A stretch of DNA of 64,000 nucleotides, taken from positions 62,001-126,000 of the forward strand of contig NZ_JAKRSA010000012.1 in assembly GCF_022402485.1 (NCBI RefSeq). The letters run 5' to 3'. The position numbers and the translations under genes are program-made. This DNA is from Phenylobacterium sp. GTDB lineage: Bacteria > Pseudomonadota > Alphaproteobacteria > Caulobacterales > Caulobacteraceae. Each line of letters opens with the position of its first letter. Position 1 is the stretch's first letter. The notes under the pieces were generated by a model that searched no databases, was not told where the DNA came from, and worked only from the letters and a program-made list of their open reading frames with translations. Below, piece by piece: positions 45,860 through 56,253 of this stretch.

Positions 45860-46314
45860 TGGGCACCTATCGGGCCGCCGTCTCCTGGCAACTCTCAGCG
45901 GGTGAGGACTTTCTGGCCGGGCGCTACAGCCGGGGCCACGAGCTCGGCTTTGAGGGGGGCGTGCGCGTGCCCGGCACGGCTTCGCCCCATGTGGTGGGCA
46001 ACAGGTGGTCGGTGGAGGGTGCCGTGGACCCCGAGCAGATGCTCGTGGCGGCGCTTTCCTCCTGCCACATGCTGAGTTTCCTGCACCGGGCACGGCTGGC
46101 GGGGTTCTCCGTGGCCGTCTATGCCGACGCCGCCGAGGGCGAAATGCATGAGATCGCCCCGGACCGCCAGGCGGTGACCAAGGTCACCCTGCATCCCACC
46201 ATCGAATGGGTCGGCCCCGCCCCGGACGCCGAGACCCTGGCGCGCCTGCACCACGAGGCGCACGAGGTGTGCTTCATCGCCAATTCGGTGAAGACCGACG
46301 TTGTGGTGGCCTGA
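45859..46314 (+). CDS. OsmC-family peroxidase-like protein
   Basis: A 151-residue OsmC/Ohr-fold protein. The two redox cysteines are visible in LSSCHMLSF and HEVCFIANSVKT. The catalytic Arg may lie in the N-terminal GRYSRGHEL region. It likely reduces organic (fatty-acid) hydroperoxides. It starts on the stop codon of the acyl-CoA dehydrogenase (TGATG), which fits a role in protecting cells during fatty-acid oxidation. Confidence 0.88.
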   Translation: MGTYRAAVSWQLSAGEDFLAGRYSRGHELGFEGGVRVPGTASPHVVGNRWSVEGAVDPEQMLVAALSSCHMLSFLHRARLAGFSVAVYADAAEGEMHEIAPDRQAVTKVTLHPTIEWVGPAPDAETLARLHHEAHEVCFIANSVKTDVVVA

Positions 46315-46420
46315 GGCCCGTATGCGCCGCAAGCCCTGTCCTTGAGCTCTTGACCCGGGACATGACGGCCGAGCGCATGCGGGCGTCAGAGACCTCGCTC
46401 ACCCTCGGCCGACCCTGGCC

Positions 46421-47410
46421 CTAGATGCCGTCAAACAGCGCCGTGGACAGATAACGCTCGGCGAAGCTCGGGATGATCACCACCAGGGTCTTGCCCGCCA
46501 TGTCATCCCGGGCCGCCACATGGAACGCCGCCGTCAGGGCTGCGCCGGAGGAAATGCCTACGGGAACCCCCTCGTCCCTGGCGACGCGCCGGGCCATGGC
46601 GAGGCTGTCGTCATTGGAGACCTGGATCACCTCGTCGATGACGCTGCGGTCGAGGATCGAAGGGACGAAGCCCGCGCCAATGCCCTGGATCTTGTGTGGA
46701 CCTGGCTGGCCCCCCGACAGCACCGGCGAGGCCTCTGGCTCCACGGCAATCATCTTCAGGCTGGCCTTGCGCGCCTTCAACACCTGGCCGACCCCGGTGA
46801 TCGTGCCGCCGGTGCCGACGCCCGACACCACAACATCCACCTGACCCTCGGTGTCGTTCCAGATCTCCTCGGCGGTGGAGACCCGGTGAATCAGGGGGTT
46901 GGCCCCATTGTCGAACTGCTGGGGCATGACGGCGCCGGGTGTCGCCTCGACGATCTCCCGGGCCCGGGCCACCGCGCCGGCCATGCCCCGCTCGGCCGGG
47001 GTCAGCTCGAGCTTGGCGCCCAGCAGGGCGAGCATCTTGCGCCGTTCGATGGACATGCTCTCGGGCATAACCAGGGTCAGGGGATAACCCTTGGCCGCCG
47101 CCACAAAGGCCAGGGCGATGCCCGTATTGCCGCTGGTGGGCTCCACGATGGTCGAGCCAGGCTTGAGGATCCCTTGGGCCTCCAGGGCCTCGATCATGGA
47201 CACCCCGATCCGGTCTTTCACCGAGGCGATCGGATTGAAGAACTCCAGCTTGGCCAGAACCTGGGCCTTGGGCTTCAAGGCGGCGGTCAGGCGCGGCAGC
47301 CGGACCAGGGGCGTGTCGCCGATGGTGTCGATGATCGAGTCATAGACCCGGCCCCGACCGGCCCGGCGATGGCGCTCGGCGTCGTAGGTCTTGAGGGAAT
47401 TGGCGTCCAT
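46421..47410 (-). CDS. cysK: Cysteine synthase A
   Basis: PLP enzyme that joins O-acetylserine and sulfide to make cysteine. The 329 residues include [16 protein letters not shown], the Schiff-base lysine in [11 protein letters not shown], the substrate loop [12 protein letters not shown] and the phosphate-binding [13 protein letters not shown]. Near the C-terminus VGISSGAA is present. The first 18 residues ([18 protein letters not shown]) are an N-terminal extension. Stand-alone gene. Confidence 0.93.
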   Translation of the reverse strand: MDANSLKTYDAERHRRAGRGRVYDSIIDTIGDTPLVRLPRLTAALKPKAQVLAKLEFFNPIASVKDRIGVSMIEALEAQGILKPGSTIVEPTSGNTGIALAFVAAAKGYPLTLVMPESMSIERRKMLALLGAKLELTPAERGMAGAVARAREIVEATPGAVMPQQFDNGANPLIHRVSTAEEIWNDTEGQVDVVVSGVGTGGTITGVGQVLKARKASLKMIAVEPEASPVLSGGQPGPHKIQGIGAGFVPSILDRSVIDEVIQVSNDDSLAMARRVARDEGVPVGISSGAALTAAFHVAARDDMAGKTLVVIIPSFAERYLSTALFDGI

Positions 47411-47485
47411 GGACCTGCCTTCAAATGTCGCGTGTCGTGCCCTTTGAACGCGAACTTAGGGGCTTAGGCGCCAAAAGTAAGCCGG

Positions 47486-48628
47486 TCATTCCGCAGCCAT
47501 GACCCCAGTTTCTCCACCAGCGAGGGGCCAAATCAGATTTTCTGCCAGCCAGGCCACCACCGGAACCGCCACCCCGTCCCCGGTCACCCGCAGGGCACCA
47601 TTGGCAGAGGCGGGCAGGACATAGGTTTCCGGCAGACCCATGAGGCGGGCAGCCTCTCTGGGGGACACCAGGCGCGAGCGCACGCCCTGGCGATCACCGA
47701 TCAGCAGCATTTGCCGCGAAGACCCGCCGGCCGGGGTGCGCAGGCATCCGGCCAGCCCATCCAGACGCACCTCTGCCCGCTGCACCCGGACGCCGTTCTC
47801 GGTGCGGATCCGCCGATAGGCCGCCCCGACGCCCTGCCCCTTGACGGCCAGTTCGGCGTCGAAGCGGTGGCGGTGCAGAGGCGACATCTGGTCGAGCAGG
47901 GCCTGGGTCTGGAGCGCTGAACGCCAGGGGACGACGGCGTCCTCCTCCAGCAGGCTGGCCAGGTCGGTGTTGCGCGCAGGCGGGGCAGGCAGCTGCCACC
48001 AGACCCAGCGCTCCGCAAGGTCGGTTCCCAGGCGAGCCTGGGCCTCCAGCACTGCGCGGCTGTGGAATGGACTTGGGCCGGTGAGACCGGGGGGCGGAAC
48101 CATCTGGGTGGCCACCACAAAGATCCGGGGCCGCGACTGGGGCACGAAGCGGGCGGCGTCGATCTCCAGGGCGCCGAAGTGATAGCCCTCATCGGCCAGG
48201 GCCTGGCACAGGGCCTGGAAATCGGCCCCCCCGTGGGAGGTCAGGAGGCCAACCACATTCTCGATGACGATGGTCTTGGGGGCCCGACCCTGGGCGTTCA
48301 GCCCCTGGACCAGCTTCCAGAAGCCGAAAAAGGCAGAGGAGCGCCCACCGGCCAGACCCGCCCGGGCGCCAGCCAGGCTGAAGTCCTGGCAAGGGGAAGA
48401 GGCCCAGCCGAGGTCGGCCTGTCCGGGCAGATCCGAGGGGCTCAGGGCCCAGACATCGCCCTCGTGAAAGTGGGTGTCGGCGTCCGGGAAGTTGGCCCGA
48501 TAGGCGCGGGCCTTGACCGGATCAAAATCGTTGGCGAAGGCGCAGTTCCAGCCGGCTCCGAGACCGAGACGAGCCATGCCGCCGCCGGCGAAGAATTCGT
48601 AGAAGATCGGGCGGCGGTTTCGACTCAT
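47486..48628 (-). CDS. Solitary C5-cytosine DNA methyltransferase
   Basis: A 380-residue DNA methylase that transfers a methyl group to C5 of cytosine. Motif I is FYEFFAGGGMARLGL, motif IV SSPCQDFS with nucleophile C80, motif VI VIENVVGLL and motif VIII QSRPRIFVVA. A variable target-recognition region covers about residues 190-290, and motifs IX-X (RLVSPREAARLMGLPETYVLP; GDGVAVPVV) close the chain. No restriction gene is adjacent (neighbours are cysK and a lipoprotein), so it is probably an epigenetic or orphan enzyme. Recognition site unknown. Confidence 0.92.
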   Translation of the reverse strand: MSRNRRPIFYEFFAGGGMARLGLGAGWNCAFANDFDPVKARAYRANFPDADTHFHEGDVWALSPSDLPGQADLGWASSPCQDFSLAGARAGLAGGRSSAFFGFWKLVQGLNAQGRAPKTIVIENVVGLLTSHGGADFQALCQALADEGYHFGALEIDAARFVPQSRPRIFVVATQMVPPPGLTGPSPFHSRAVLEAQARLGTDLAERWVWWQLPAPPARNTDLASLLEEDAVVPWRSALQTQALLDQMSPLHRHRFDAELAVKGQGVGAAYRRIRTENGVRVQRAEVRLDGLAGCLRTPAGGSSRQMLLIGDRQGVRSRLVSPREAARLMGLPETYVLPASANGALRVTGDGVAVPVVAWLAENLIWPLAGGETGVMAAE

Positions 48629-48676
48629 GATGGGGTGAGTCTAACCTGTCCACGCCCACGGGAAAGGACCCCAGCC

Positions 48677-49210
48677 ATGTGTGCCCAAACGCCTGTCAGC
48701 CAAATCCGCATCGGCAGCGGCCTGCTGATCCTGGCCCTCACCCTTGGCCTGGGGGCGTGCCAGCCCCAGGCGCCCGATGGTGGGCAGGCCGAGGCCCCGG
48801 CCGACGCTCCGGCCGAGGCGGCCGACCCCGCCACGCCGGCCCCTGGCACCGCTCCAGCTCCAGGCCCCTTCGCCGGGGACCTGCGCGCCGTGGGCACGGA
48901 GCCCTTCTGGGGCCTGAGCATCACCGGCGGCGAGATCGTGCTTGAGCGCCCGGACTTCCCCCCGAGCCGAGGCCCTAATCCTGGCTTTGTCATGGAGGAT
49001 GCTCAGGCGGTCTGGCGCACCCAGACCACCGATGGCGGCGACCTCATGGTCACCCTGCGACAGGCCCCGTGCTCCGACGGCATGTCAGACCTGACCTATG
49101 TCTATGCCGCCGAGGTTCAGAGCGGTGACGAAACCCTGTCAGGGTGCGCCGGCAAGGCCGACGCCATGCCCCGGGAGGGGGATATGCCCCCGACGGCTGC
49201 CGCCCCCTGA
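48677..49210 (+). CDS. Putative membrane lipoprotein (COG3650-like)
   Basis: A 177-residue protein. The signal peptide RIGSGLLILALTLGLGAC ends in the lipobox LGAC. It is followed by a Pro/Ala/Glu-rich linker (about residues 37-72) and a small beta domain: AVGTEPFWGLSITGGEIVLERP, then RQAPCSDGMSDLTYVYAAEV, with two further cysteines. This domain resembles COG3650 lipoproteins of unknown function. The ATG at 48677 is preceded by GGAAAGGA. Confidence 0.7.
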   Translation: MCAQTPVSQIRIGSGLLILALTLGLGACQPQAPDGGQAEAPADAPAEAADPATPAPGTAPAPGPFAGDLRAVGTEPFWGLSITGGEIVLERPDFPPSRGPNPGFVMEDAQAVWRTQTTDGGDLMVTLRQAPCSDGMSDLTYVYAAEVQSGDETLSGCAGKADAMPREGDMPPTAAAP

Positions 49211-49232
49211 TCCAGCACCCTGAGCCCTGGCC

Positions 49233-49580
49233 GTGACCACGATCAGCCTGAAGTTCGACTTCGCCAATGGCCATCGCCTGGGGCCGGGCAAGGCTGACCT
49301 GTTGGCGCAGGTCCGGGCCCATGGCTCGATCGCGGCGGCCGGACGCGCCATGGGCATGAGCTACAGACGGGCCTGGCTGCTGGTGGACCAGATGAACCAG
49401 ATGTTCGTGGAGCCGGTGGTCATGACCCAGCTGGGGGGACGCGGCGGCGGATCAGCCCAACTGACGCCCTTCGGCGAAACCGTGCTGAACCGCTATCGCG
49501 CCTTGCAGGCCAAGACCGCAGCGGCGGTGGCGGCGGATCTGGCGGCGCTGGAGGCGGCCTTGCGGGCGCCCGAGCCTTAA
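49233..49580 (+). CDS. ModE-like molybdate-responsive winged-helix regulator (DNA-binding domain only)
   Basis: A 115-residue protein with the ModE N-terminal winged HTH: DLLAQVRAHGSIAAAGRAMGMSYRRAWLLVDQMN, and LTPFGETVLNRYRALQ in the dimer helix. It lacks the C-terminal molybdate-binding MOP domains. The start is GTG at 49233. It is convergent with the modABC operon, and a ModE-type box lies in front of modA, so it probably represses that operon. How it senses molybdate without MOP domains is not clear from sequence. Confidence 0.85.
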   Translation: MTTISLKFDFANGHRLGPGKADLLAQVRAHGSIAAAGRAMGMSYRRAWLLVDQMNQMFVEPVVMTQLGGRGGGSAQLTPFGETVLNRYRALQAKTAAAVAADLAALEAALRAPEP

Positions 49581-49586
49581 AGCCCC

Positions 49587-50336
49587 CTAAGCCCTCGGCT
49601 TCAGGTCGAGGATGTCGGCCACCAGATCGCTGGCCGGGTTGGCCATTACCGCGTCTGGATGACCGGTCTGCAGGATCTCACCCTGGTGCAGCACGCTCAT
49701 CTGGTCGGCCAGGGCCTGCGCCTCGTCCAGATCGTGGGTGACCAGCAGGATGGGAATGTTCAGATCAGCGCGCAGGACGTTCAGGTCCGCCTGCAACCGC
49801 CGGCGGGTCCGGCGGTCCACAGCGGCGAAGGGCTCATCCAGAAGCAGCACGTTGGGCGACCTGGCCAGGGCCCGGGCCACGGCCACCCGCTGCTGCTCGC
49901 CCCCGGACAGGTCGGCGGGGCGGCGGTGAGCCTTGCCCTCAAGACCCACCTGCGCCAGCAGGGCCAAGGCCCGGGGCTCGCGCTCAGGGCGCGGCCGGCC
50001 CTGCAGGCTGGTCTCCACATTGGCCTGGGCGCTCATGTGCGGGAACAGGGCGTAGTTCTGGAAGACGAGCCCCACTCGGCGGTCCTGGGGGGACATCCAG
50101 GTCCCGGCCTGGGCGTCGAACCAGACGGCGGGGCCGCAGGTGATCTCACCGCCCTTGGGGCGATAGAGCCCGGCGATCGCCTTCAGCACCGTGGTCTTTC
50201 CCGCCCCCGACGGTCCCACCAGGGCATGAAGTTCCCCCGGCGCGCAGGCGAAGGCCGCGTCGAGGCGGATGGGTCCGTCCTGACGGAGCCGGACCCTCAG
50301 ACCGCCGACCGCGGAGGATGGGGCCAGGTCACCCAC
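49587..50336 (-). CDS. modC: Molybdate ABC transporter ATPase
   Basis: ATPase that drives molybdate import. The 249 residues hold Walker A GPSGAGKTT, signature LSGGEQQRVAVARAL, Walker B VLLLDEP and the H-loop LLVTHDLDEA. It is shorter than E. coli ModC (about 350) because the C-terminal MOP domain is missing. The GTG start overlaps modB by 8 bp. Sulfate or other oxyanion specificity is less likely given modA and the ModE-like gene. Confidence 0.88.
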   Translation of the reverse strand: MGDLAPSSAVGGLRVRLRQDGPIRLDAAFACAPGELHALVGPSGAGKTTVLKAIAGLYRPKGGEITCGPAVWFDAQAGTWMSPQDRRVGLVFQNYALFPHMSAQANVETSLQGRPRPEREPRALALLAQVGLEGKAHRRPADLSGGEQQRVAVARALARSPNVLLLDEPFAAVDRRTRRRLQADLNVLRADLNIPILLVTHDLDEAQALADQMSVLHQGEILQTGHPDAVMANPASDLVADILDLKPRA

Positions 50337-50997
50337 GCAGACGCACCGCTCGGGCCCCGACCCCGTAGACCACCGCCACGGCCAGGAAGGAGGAGATCAG
50401 CAGGAAGGCCGACATGATGCCCGCCGCAGCCGTGTCGAAGGCCTGGACCCGGTCATAGATGCTGATGGCGATGGTGCGGGTTTCCCCCGGAATGGCGCCG
50501 CCGACCATCAGGACAACCCCGAATTCCCCCAGGGTGTGGGTGAAGGTCAGCACCACGGCGCTGAGCAGGCCGGGCCACGCCAGCGGCAGCTCCACCTTGC
50601 GGAAGGTGGCCAGCGGGGACAGGCCCCCGACCCAGGCAGCCTGGCGCAGATCAGGGCCAACCCCTTCAAAGGCCCGCTGCAGGGGCTGGATCGCAAAGGG
50701 CAGGTTGAACACCACAGAGGCGATCAGCAGGCCTGAGAAGCTGAACACCAGGGTCTCCCCGGTCAGGGCCTGCCAGGCCTGGCCCAGGGGACTGGCCACC
50801 CCCAGGGCGATCAGCAGGTAGTAGCCCAGCACCGTCGGCGGCAGGACCAGGGGCAGGGTGATCAGCGCCTCGACCCAGCGTTTGCCCCGGAAGTCGTGGA
50901 AAGCCAGGACCCGCCCCAGGATCACGCCAATGGGCAGCAACACCAGGGTGGTCGCTGCCGCCAGCTGCAGGGAGAGAATGAGCGCGGACCAGTCCAT
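50329..50997 (-). CDS. modB: Molybdate ABC transporter permease
   Basis: Inner-membrane permease of 222 residues with about five or six hydrophobic helices. The EAA loop that contacts the ATPase is recognisable at VGPDLRQAAWVGGLSPLATFRKVELPLAWPG (two parts). The N-terminus LILSLQLAAATTLVLLPIG is typical of ModB. Its start overlaps the modA stop by one base. Confidence 0.9.
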   Translation of the reverse strand: MDWSALILSLQLAAATTLVLLPIGVILGRVLAFHDFRGKRWVEALITLPLVLPPTVLGYYLLIALGVASPLGQAWQALTGETLVFSFSGLLIASVVFNLPFAIQPLQRAFEGVGPDLRQAAWVGGLSPLATFRKVELPLAWPGLLSAVVLTFTHTLGEFGVVLMVGGAIPGETRTIAISIYDRVQAFDTAAAGIMSAFLLISSFLAVAVVYGVGARAVRLRG

Positions 50998-51800
50998 CAG
51001 GAGATCGCGCCCCTGGCCGGCAGGACAAAGCCGTAGCGGTCAAGAATCGCCCGAGCGGCGGCCCCTCGCAGATAGCCGTAAAAGGCCCAGGCAATGGGAC
51101 CCGCACCTTTGAGCAGCACCATCTGCTGCTCCAGGGGCTGATGCCATCCCCCCGGGATCAGGGCTGAACGCCCCCGCCGGGCCAACTCCGGGGCCACCGC
51201 CAGGGACCAGGCGATCACCCCCCCTTGTGCCGCGCCGGTGCTGGCGAACTGGGCGGCCTGGGCGATGTTCTCCCCCACCACCAGCCGCGGCTGGATCGTC
51301 CCCCACAGTCCGGCGTGGGTCAGAGCCTCCCGGGCGGCCCGGCCATAGGGGGCATGGTCGGGATTGGCGATGGCCAGTCGGCGCAGTCGGCCATCCTTGA
51401 GGGCGGCCGCGAGGTCCTTCAGCTGGCCATCGGCCTTCAGGCGGGAGCCTGTGGGCACAAACAGGGCGATCCGGCCTTCGGCATAGGGGACCCCGCCGTC
51501 CAGGGTCAGCCCCCTGGCGGCGAGGCGCGCCACATAGGGCCGGTCGGCCGACAGAAAGAGCTCAAAGGGCGCCCCCTGTTCGATCTGCGTGGTGATGGCC
51601 CCGGACGACCCGAACACCAGGCGAACCGGCCCGCCGCCCTGGGCGCGAAAGGCCTCGACCACCTTGGGCAGCACCGACTGCAGGGAGGCCGCAGCGGCGA
51701 TGACCGGGCCGGCCTGGGCCCGCGCCGCCGTCACGCCGCCGAGACTCATAGTCGCCGCCAGGCCCGCCAGGACGTCCAGTCGCGTGAGGCCAGGGATCAT
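50997..51800 (-). CDS. modA: Periplasmic molybdate-binding protein
   Basis: Solute-binding protein of 267 residues that delivers molybdate to ModBC. A signal peptide covers about residues 1-29 (ending ARAQA). The mature protein has AAASLQSVLPKVVEAF (first oxyanion-site Ser), FGSSGAITTQIEQGAPFELFLSAD (second site) and AIANPDHAPYGRAAREAL. The ATG at 51800 has a weak ribosome-binding site. A ModE-like box 16 bases upstream suggests repression when molybdate is sufficient. Confidence 0.9.
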   Translation of the reverse strand: MIPGLTRLDVLAGLAATMSLGGVTAARAQAGPVIAAAASLQSVLPKVVEAFRAQGGGPVRLVFGSSGAITTQIEQGAPFELFLSADRPYVARLAARGLTLDGGVPYAEGRIALFVPTGSRLKADGQLKDLAAALKDGRLRRLAIANPDHAPYGRAAREALTHAGLWGTIQPRLVVGENIAQAAQFASTGAAQGGVIAWSLAVAPELARRGRSALIPGGWHQPLEQQMVLLKGAGPIAWAFYGYLRGAAARAILDRYGFVLPARGAIS

Positions 51801-51815
51801 GCCAGGGGTCCAGAT

Positions 51816-51839
51816 CGAAATATTTGATCAGATATAGCG
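51816..51839 (-). promoter_or_regulatory. ModE-type operator in front of modA
   Basis: On the minus strand CGCTATAT, 8 bases, then ATATTTCG. This is close to the ModE consensus of two inverted TATA-containing half-sites flanked by CG. It lies 16-39 bases before the modA ATG, where binding would block transcription. Confidence 0.65.
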
Positions 51840-51951
51840 CGCCTCCGGCCCTTGTCACGGGGACACAGGACGCTTGACGGGGGGACCCTTGGGGGGAGCT
51901 AATCGCTGCAAGGATGGGCGTAAGACCCACCGACGCCAGGGAGGCGGCGAA

Positions 51952-53691
51952 TTGGAACGGGCATATGACCTCGTCGTGCGCGGCGGGACGCTGGCCGATG
52001 GGTCGGGCGCGCCGACCTATGAGGCCGACATCGCCATCAAGAACGGTCGCATCGCCGCCGTCGGCGAGATCCGAGGCCGCGGGGCTGAGGAGATCGACGC
52101 CCGGGGCCGGTTGGTGACCCCAGGCTTTGTGGACATCCACACCCACTATGACGGCCAGGCCACCTGGGACTCCCATATGCAGCCCTCGTCCTGGCACGGG
52201 GTGACCACCGTGGTCATGGGCAATTGCGGGGTGGGCTTCGCCCCCTGCCGGCCCGCCGACCAAGACCGGCTGATCCGGCTGATGGAGGGGGTGGAAGACA
52301 TCCCCTTCCCGGTCCTGACAAAGGGTCTGCCCTGGAACTGGGAGAGCTTCCCAGACTATCTGGACGCCCTGTCCCAGCGTCGGTTCGACGTGGACATCGG
52401 CACCCAGCTGCCCCATGCGGCCCTGCGGGTCTTTGTCATGGGCGAGCGCGGCGCAGCCCGGGAGCCGGCCAAAGCCGCCGACATCGCCGCCATGGCCCGT
52501 CTGGCCGAACAAGCCATGGCCGCCGGCGCCCTGGGATTTTCCACCTCGCGGACCCTCAATCACCGCACCAGCGACGGCCAGCCCACCCCGACCCTGACGG
52601 CCGGCGAGGATGAGCTCACCGGCATCGCCATGGGCCTGGCCCGCGCCGGAAAGGGCGTGCTGCAGGTGGTGTCGGACTTCGCCGACCCGGCGGCGGAATT
52701 CGCCATGCTGCGCAGGATCGTCGAGGCCTCCGGCCGTCCCCTGTCCTTCTCGCTCACCCAGCACGGCAAGGCGCCCCAGGCCTGGCGGCTCTTGCTGGAC
52801 GCCCTGTCTGACGCCACAGGCGCTGGCCTGCCCATGAAGGCTCAGGTCTGCGGGCGGCCGGTGGGAATCCTGTTCGGCTTTGAACTGACCCTCAACCCGT
52901 TCAGTCACCACGCCACCTACAAGGCCCTGGCCCATCTGCCCCTGGCCGAGCGGGTGGCCCGTCTGCGCGATCCTGCGGTAAGGGCGGCTTTGCTCAATGA
53001 AGCCGCGGCCGTCGAACCGGGGTTCGCCACCCAGACCACGCGAAACTGGGGCAATATGTACCTGATGGGCGAGGTTCCAGACTATGAACCCCATCCCTCC
53101 CAGACCATCGCCGCCCTGGCGGAGGCCCGGGGGATCGCACCAGAAGCCCTGGCCCTCGACCACCTGTTGTCCGGCGAGGGGCGCGGCATGCTCTATCTGC
53201 CGTTCCTGAACTATGCCGAAGGCTCCCTGGCCCCGTCCTATGAGATGCTGGGCCATCCCGACGCAGTGCCCGGCCTGTCGGATGGCGGCGCCCATGTGGG
53301 CATGATCTGTGACGGCTCCTTCCCCACCTCCAACCTCACCCATTGGACAAGGGACCGGACCCGGGGGCCGCGCTTTGACCTGGAGGCCATGGTGCGGATG
53401 CAGACCCGCGACACCGCCCGGGCCGTGGGGCTCTATGACCGGGGCATGATTGCGGCGGGCCACCGGGCCGACCTGAACATCATCGACTATGACCACCTGA
53501 CCCTGGAGGCGCCCAAGGTGGCCTATGACCTGCCAGCCGGCGGTCGCAGACTGATCCAGCGGGCGAGGGGCTATGTGGCCACCCTGGTGGGAGGCGTTGT
53601 CACCCAGCGGGACGGAGAGCCCACCGGCGCCCTGCCCGGCCGTCTCCTGCGCGGCGCTCAGGCTGCACCGGTGGCCATGGCCGCGGAATAG
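51952..53691 (+). CDS. Amidohydrolase, N-acyl-D-amino-acid deacylase family
   Basis: A 579-residue metal-dependent amidohydrolase. [17 protein letters not shown] opens the beta-sandwich. The first metal motif is [14 protein letters not shown], and [12 protein letters not shown] is characteristic of the D-aminoacylase subgroup. The C-terminal part includes [19 protein letters not shown] and [17 protein letters not shown]. The TTG at 51952 is preceded by AGGGAGG, a strong ribosome-binding site; no better start exists. Probably hydrolyses N-acyl-D-amino acids, but substrates of this family are diverse. No signal peptide. Confidence 0.85.
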   Translation: MERAYDLVVRGGTLADGSGAPTYEADIAIKNGRIAAVGEIRGRGAEEIDARGRLVTPGFVDIHTHYDGQATWDSHMQPSSWHGVTTVVMGNCGVGFAPCRPADQDRLIRLMEGVEDIPFPVLTKGLPWNWESFPDYLDALSQRRFDVDIGTQLPHAALRVFVMGERGAAREPAKAADIAAMARLAEQAMAAGALGFSTSRTLNHRTSDGQPTPTLTAGEDELTGIAMGLARAGKGVLQVVSDFADPAAEFAMLRRIVEASGRPLSFSLTQHGKAPQAWRLLLDALSDATGAGLPMKAQVCGRPVGILFGFELTLNPFSHHATYKALAHLPLAERVARLRDPAVRAALLNEAAAVEPGFATQTTRNWGNMYLMGEVPDYEPHPSQTIAALAEARGIAPEALALDHLLSGEGRGMLYLPFLNYAEGSLAPSYEMLGHPDAVPGLSDGGAHVGMICDGSFPTSNLTHWTRDRTRGPRFDLEAMVRMQTRDTARAVGLYDRGMIAAGHRADLNIIDYDHLTLEAPKVAYDLPAGGRRLIQRARGYVATLVGGVVTQRDGEPTGALPGRLLRGAQAAPVAMAAE

Positions 53692-53769
53692 ACGCCCCGC
53701 CGGGATCGGCTGAGGACAACCTCAGTTTTCCCTTCGTCGGGCTCGCCGACGCACGCCATAAGGCGGCCC

Positions 53770-55596
<1,827 letters not shown>

Positions 55597-55599
55597 GGC

Positions 55600-56166
55600 T
55601 CACTCCGGATCGGGATACATGACGTGGGGCTCGGGCAGCGGCTCGAGCGCAAGGGCCTCGGCAATCGCCTGCGCCGCCGCCTCCGGGTCAAGGACCTCGG
55701 TGTCGATGACCAGGTCGGCGGGGATGGGCCGGTAGGCCGCGCCGCCGCCGTCGCGGAACTTCTTCAGGACCTCGCGGGAGTGGATCTTCTTTGAGGCCTT
55801 GCGGTCGGGGTTTTCCACCCGGCGCATCTGTTCCTCGGGCGAGACGGCGAGCTCGACGAAATAGACCTCGCCGCCATGGGCCTCGACGGCGGCCTTTGTC
55901 TCCTCGATGAAGCTCTCAGGCACGGTGCGTTCCGGGGCGAAGGTGAAGATCAGCGGCCGGTCCTGGCGGGCGGCTTCTTCGAACATCGACAGCCAATAGA
56001 GGCTGCGCAGCCGCACGAAGGGCTCGCTACCGAACGGAAAGACCGCCGTCACCGCGTCCAGCACCAGATGGTTGTGGAACAGGGGATAGTGGGTCAGGGC
56101 CGCCAGTTCCCTGGCCACCGTCAGCTTGCCGCAGGCCGCAGGCCCATAGAGAAAGATCAGCTTCAT
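55600..56166 (-). CDS. P-loop NTPase, shikimate-kinase-like
   Basis: A 188-residue small-molecule kinase-like protein. The Walker A is IFLYGPAACGKLTVARELA. HNHLVLDAVTAVFPFG and LIFTFAPERTVPESF follow, and RRVENPDRKASKKIHS gives a positively charged lid. It resembles AAA_33/shikimate kinase-like proteins of unknown substrate. It is convergent with recQ (3 bp between stops). Confidence 0.7.
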   Translation of the reverse strand: MKLIFLYGPAACGKLTVARELAALTHYPLFHNHLVLDAVTAVFPFGSEPFVRLRSLYWLSMFEEAARQDRPLIFTFAPERTVPESFIEETKAAVEAHGGEVYFVELAVSPEEQMRRVENPDRKASKKIHSREVLKKFRDGGGAAYRPIPADLVIDTEVLDPEAAAQAIAEALALEPLPEPHVMYPDPE

Positions 56167-56253
56167 GGCGCGGCCTCCATCCTGGCGATCCCCTTGGCCC
56201 TATAGCCTCTGATCGCCTCCGGGGCCGCTCCGGATCAATACGAGGGTGCCGCC

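Noticed and set aside
51562..53496. 644-codon open frame on the minus strand opposite the amidohydrolase and modA
   Set aside because: Antisense shadow of a gene with clear motifs; the composition is low-complexity Gly/Gln/His.
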